A stretch of DNA of 6,590 nt from positions 1 through 6,590 of the forward strand of contig CAMPAJ010000094.1 of NCBI GenBank assembly GCA_946631805.1. Reading direction: 5' to 3'. Below, one piece after another: positions 5,522 through 6,590 of the stretch (position 1 is its first letter; the number at the start of each line of letters is the position of its first letter). Position numbers and translations under genes: made by a program. The notes beneath the pieces are model-generated. The model was not told the origin of the DNA, searched no databases, and saw nothing but the letters and a program-made list of their open reading frames with translations. This DNA comes from an uncultured Eggerthellaceae bacterium. Lineage in GTDB: Bacteria; Actinomycetota; Coriobacteriia; Coriobacteriales; Eggerthellaceae.

Positions 5522-6590
<1,069 letters not shown>

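Overview
This window is a GC-rich stretch of bacterial chromosome that looks like a Gram-positive actinobacterium, most probably a member of the Coriobacteriia (the Collinsella/Olsenella/Atopobium group). The clues are the actinobacterial-style L17 with a long acidic tail, a short zinc-free S4, a high-GC codon style with strong AGGAGG ribosome binding sites, and a large secreted L,D-transpeptidase carrying ChW-like and ricin-like repeats. The family placement is inference from protein recognition; no search was run.

The left part (1-2764) is the distal half of the classical alpha ribosomal operon, all on the plus strand: the last codons of rpsM (S13), then rpsK (S11), rpsD (S4), rpoA (RNA polymerase alpha) and rplQ (L17). 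It ends in a strong intrinsic terminator. The first four genes are tightly packed, with spacers of 11-31 nt. A 100-nt spacer with a long-range inverted repeat separates rpoA from rplQ.

The middle (about 2764-4706) is one large gene for an exported L,D-transpeptidase. Its layout is signal peptide, basic linker, three ChW-like repeats, two ricin-like beta-trefoil units and a C-terminal YkuD catalytic domain. It has a hairpin terminator of its own. A TATAAT box overlapping the U-tract of the rplQ terminator is a possible promoter.

The right part holds ecfT, the membrane subunit of an energy-coupling-factor vitamin or metal transporter. It shows no Shine-Dalgarno sequence and has a -10 box only 8 nt before its ATG, so it may be leaderless. 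After it comes eno (enolase), with a clear -10 box and RBS, cut by the right edge of the window after 344 residues.

The genes form three functional blocks: transcription/translation machinery, wall remodelling, and nutrient uptake/glycolysis. The order rplQ-then-ecfT recalls the Firmicutes order rplQ-ecfA1-ecfA2-ecfT, but here the two ATPase genes are absent and the wall enzyme sits in that place. I see no mobile element, CRISPR array, tRNA or rRNA. The most unusual object is the multidomain transpeptidase. The rest is largely conserved housekeeping sequence.
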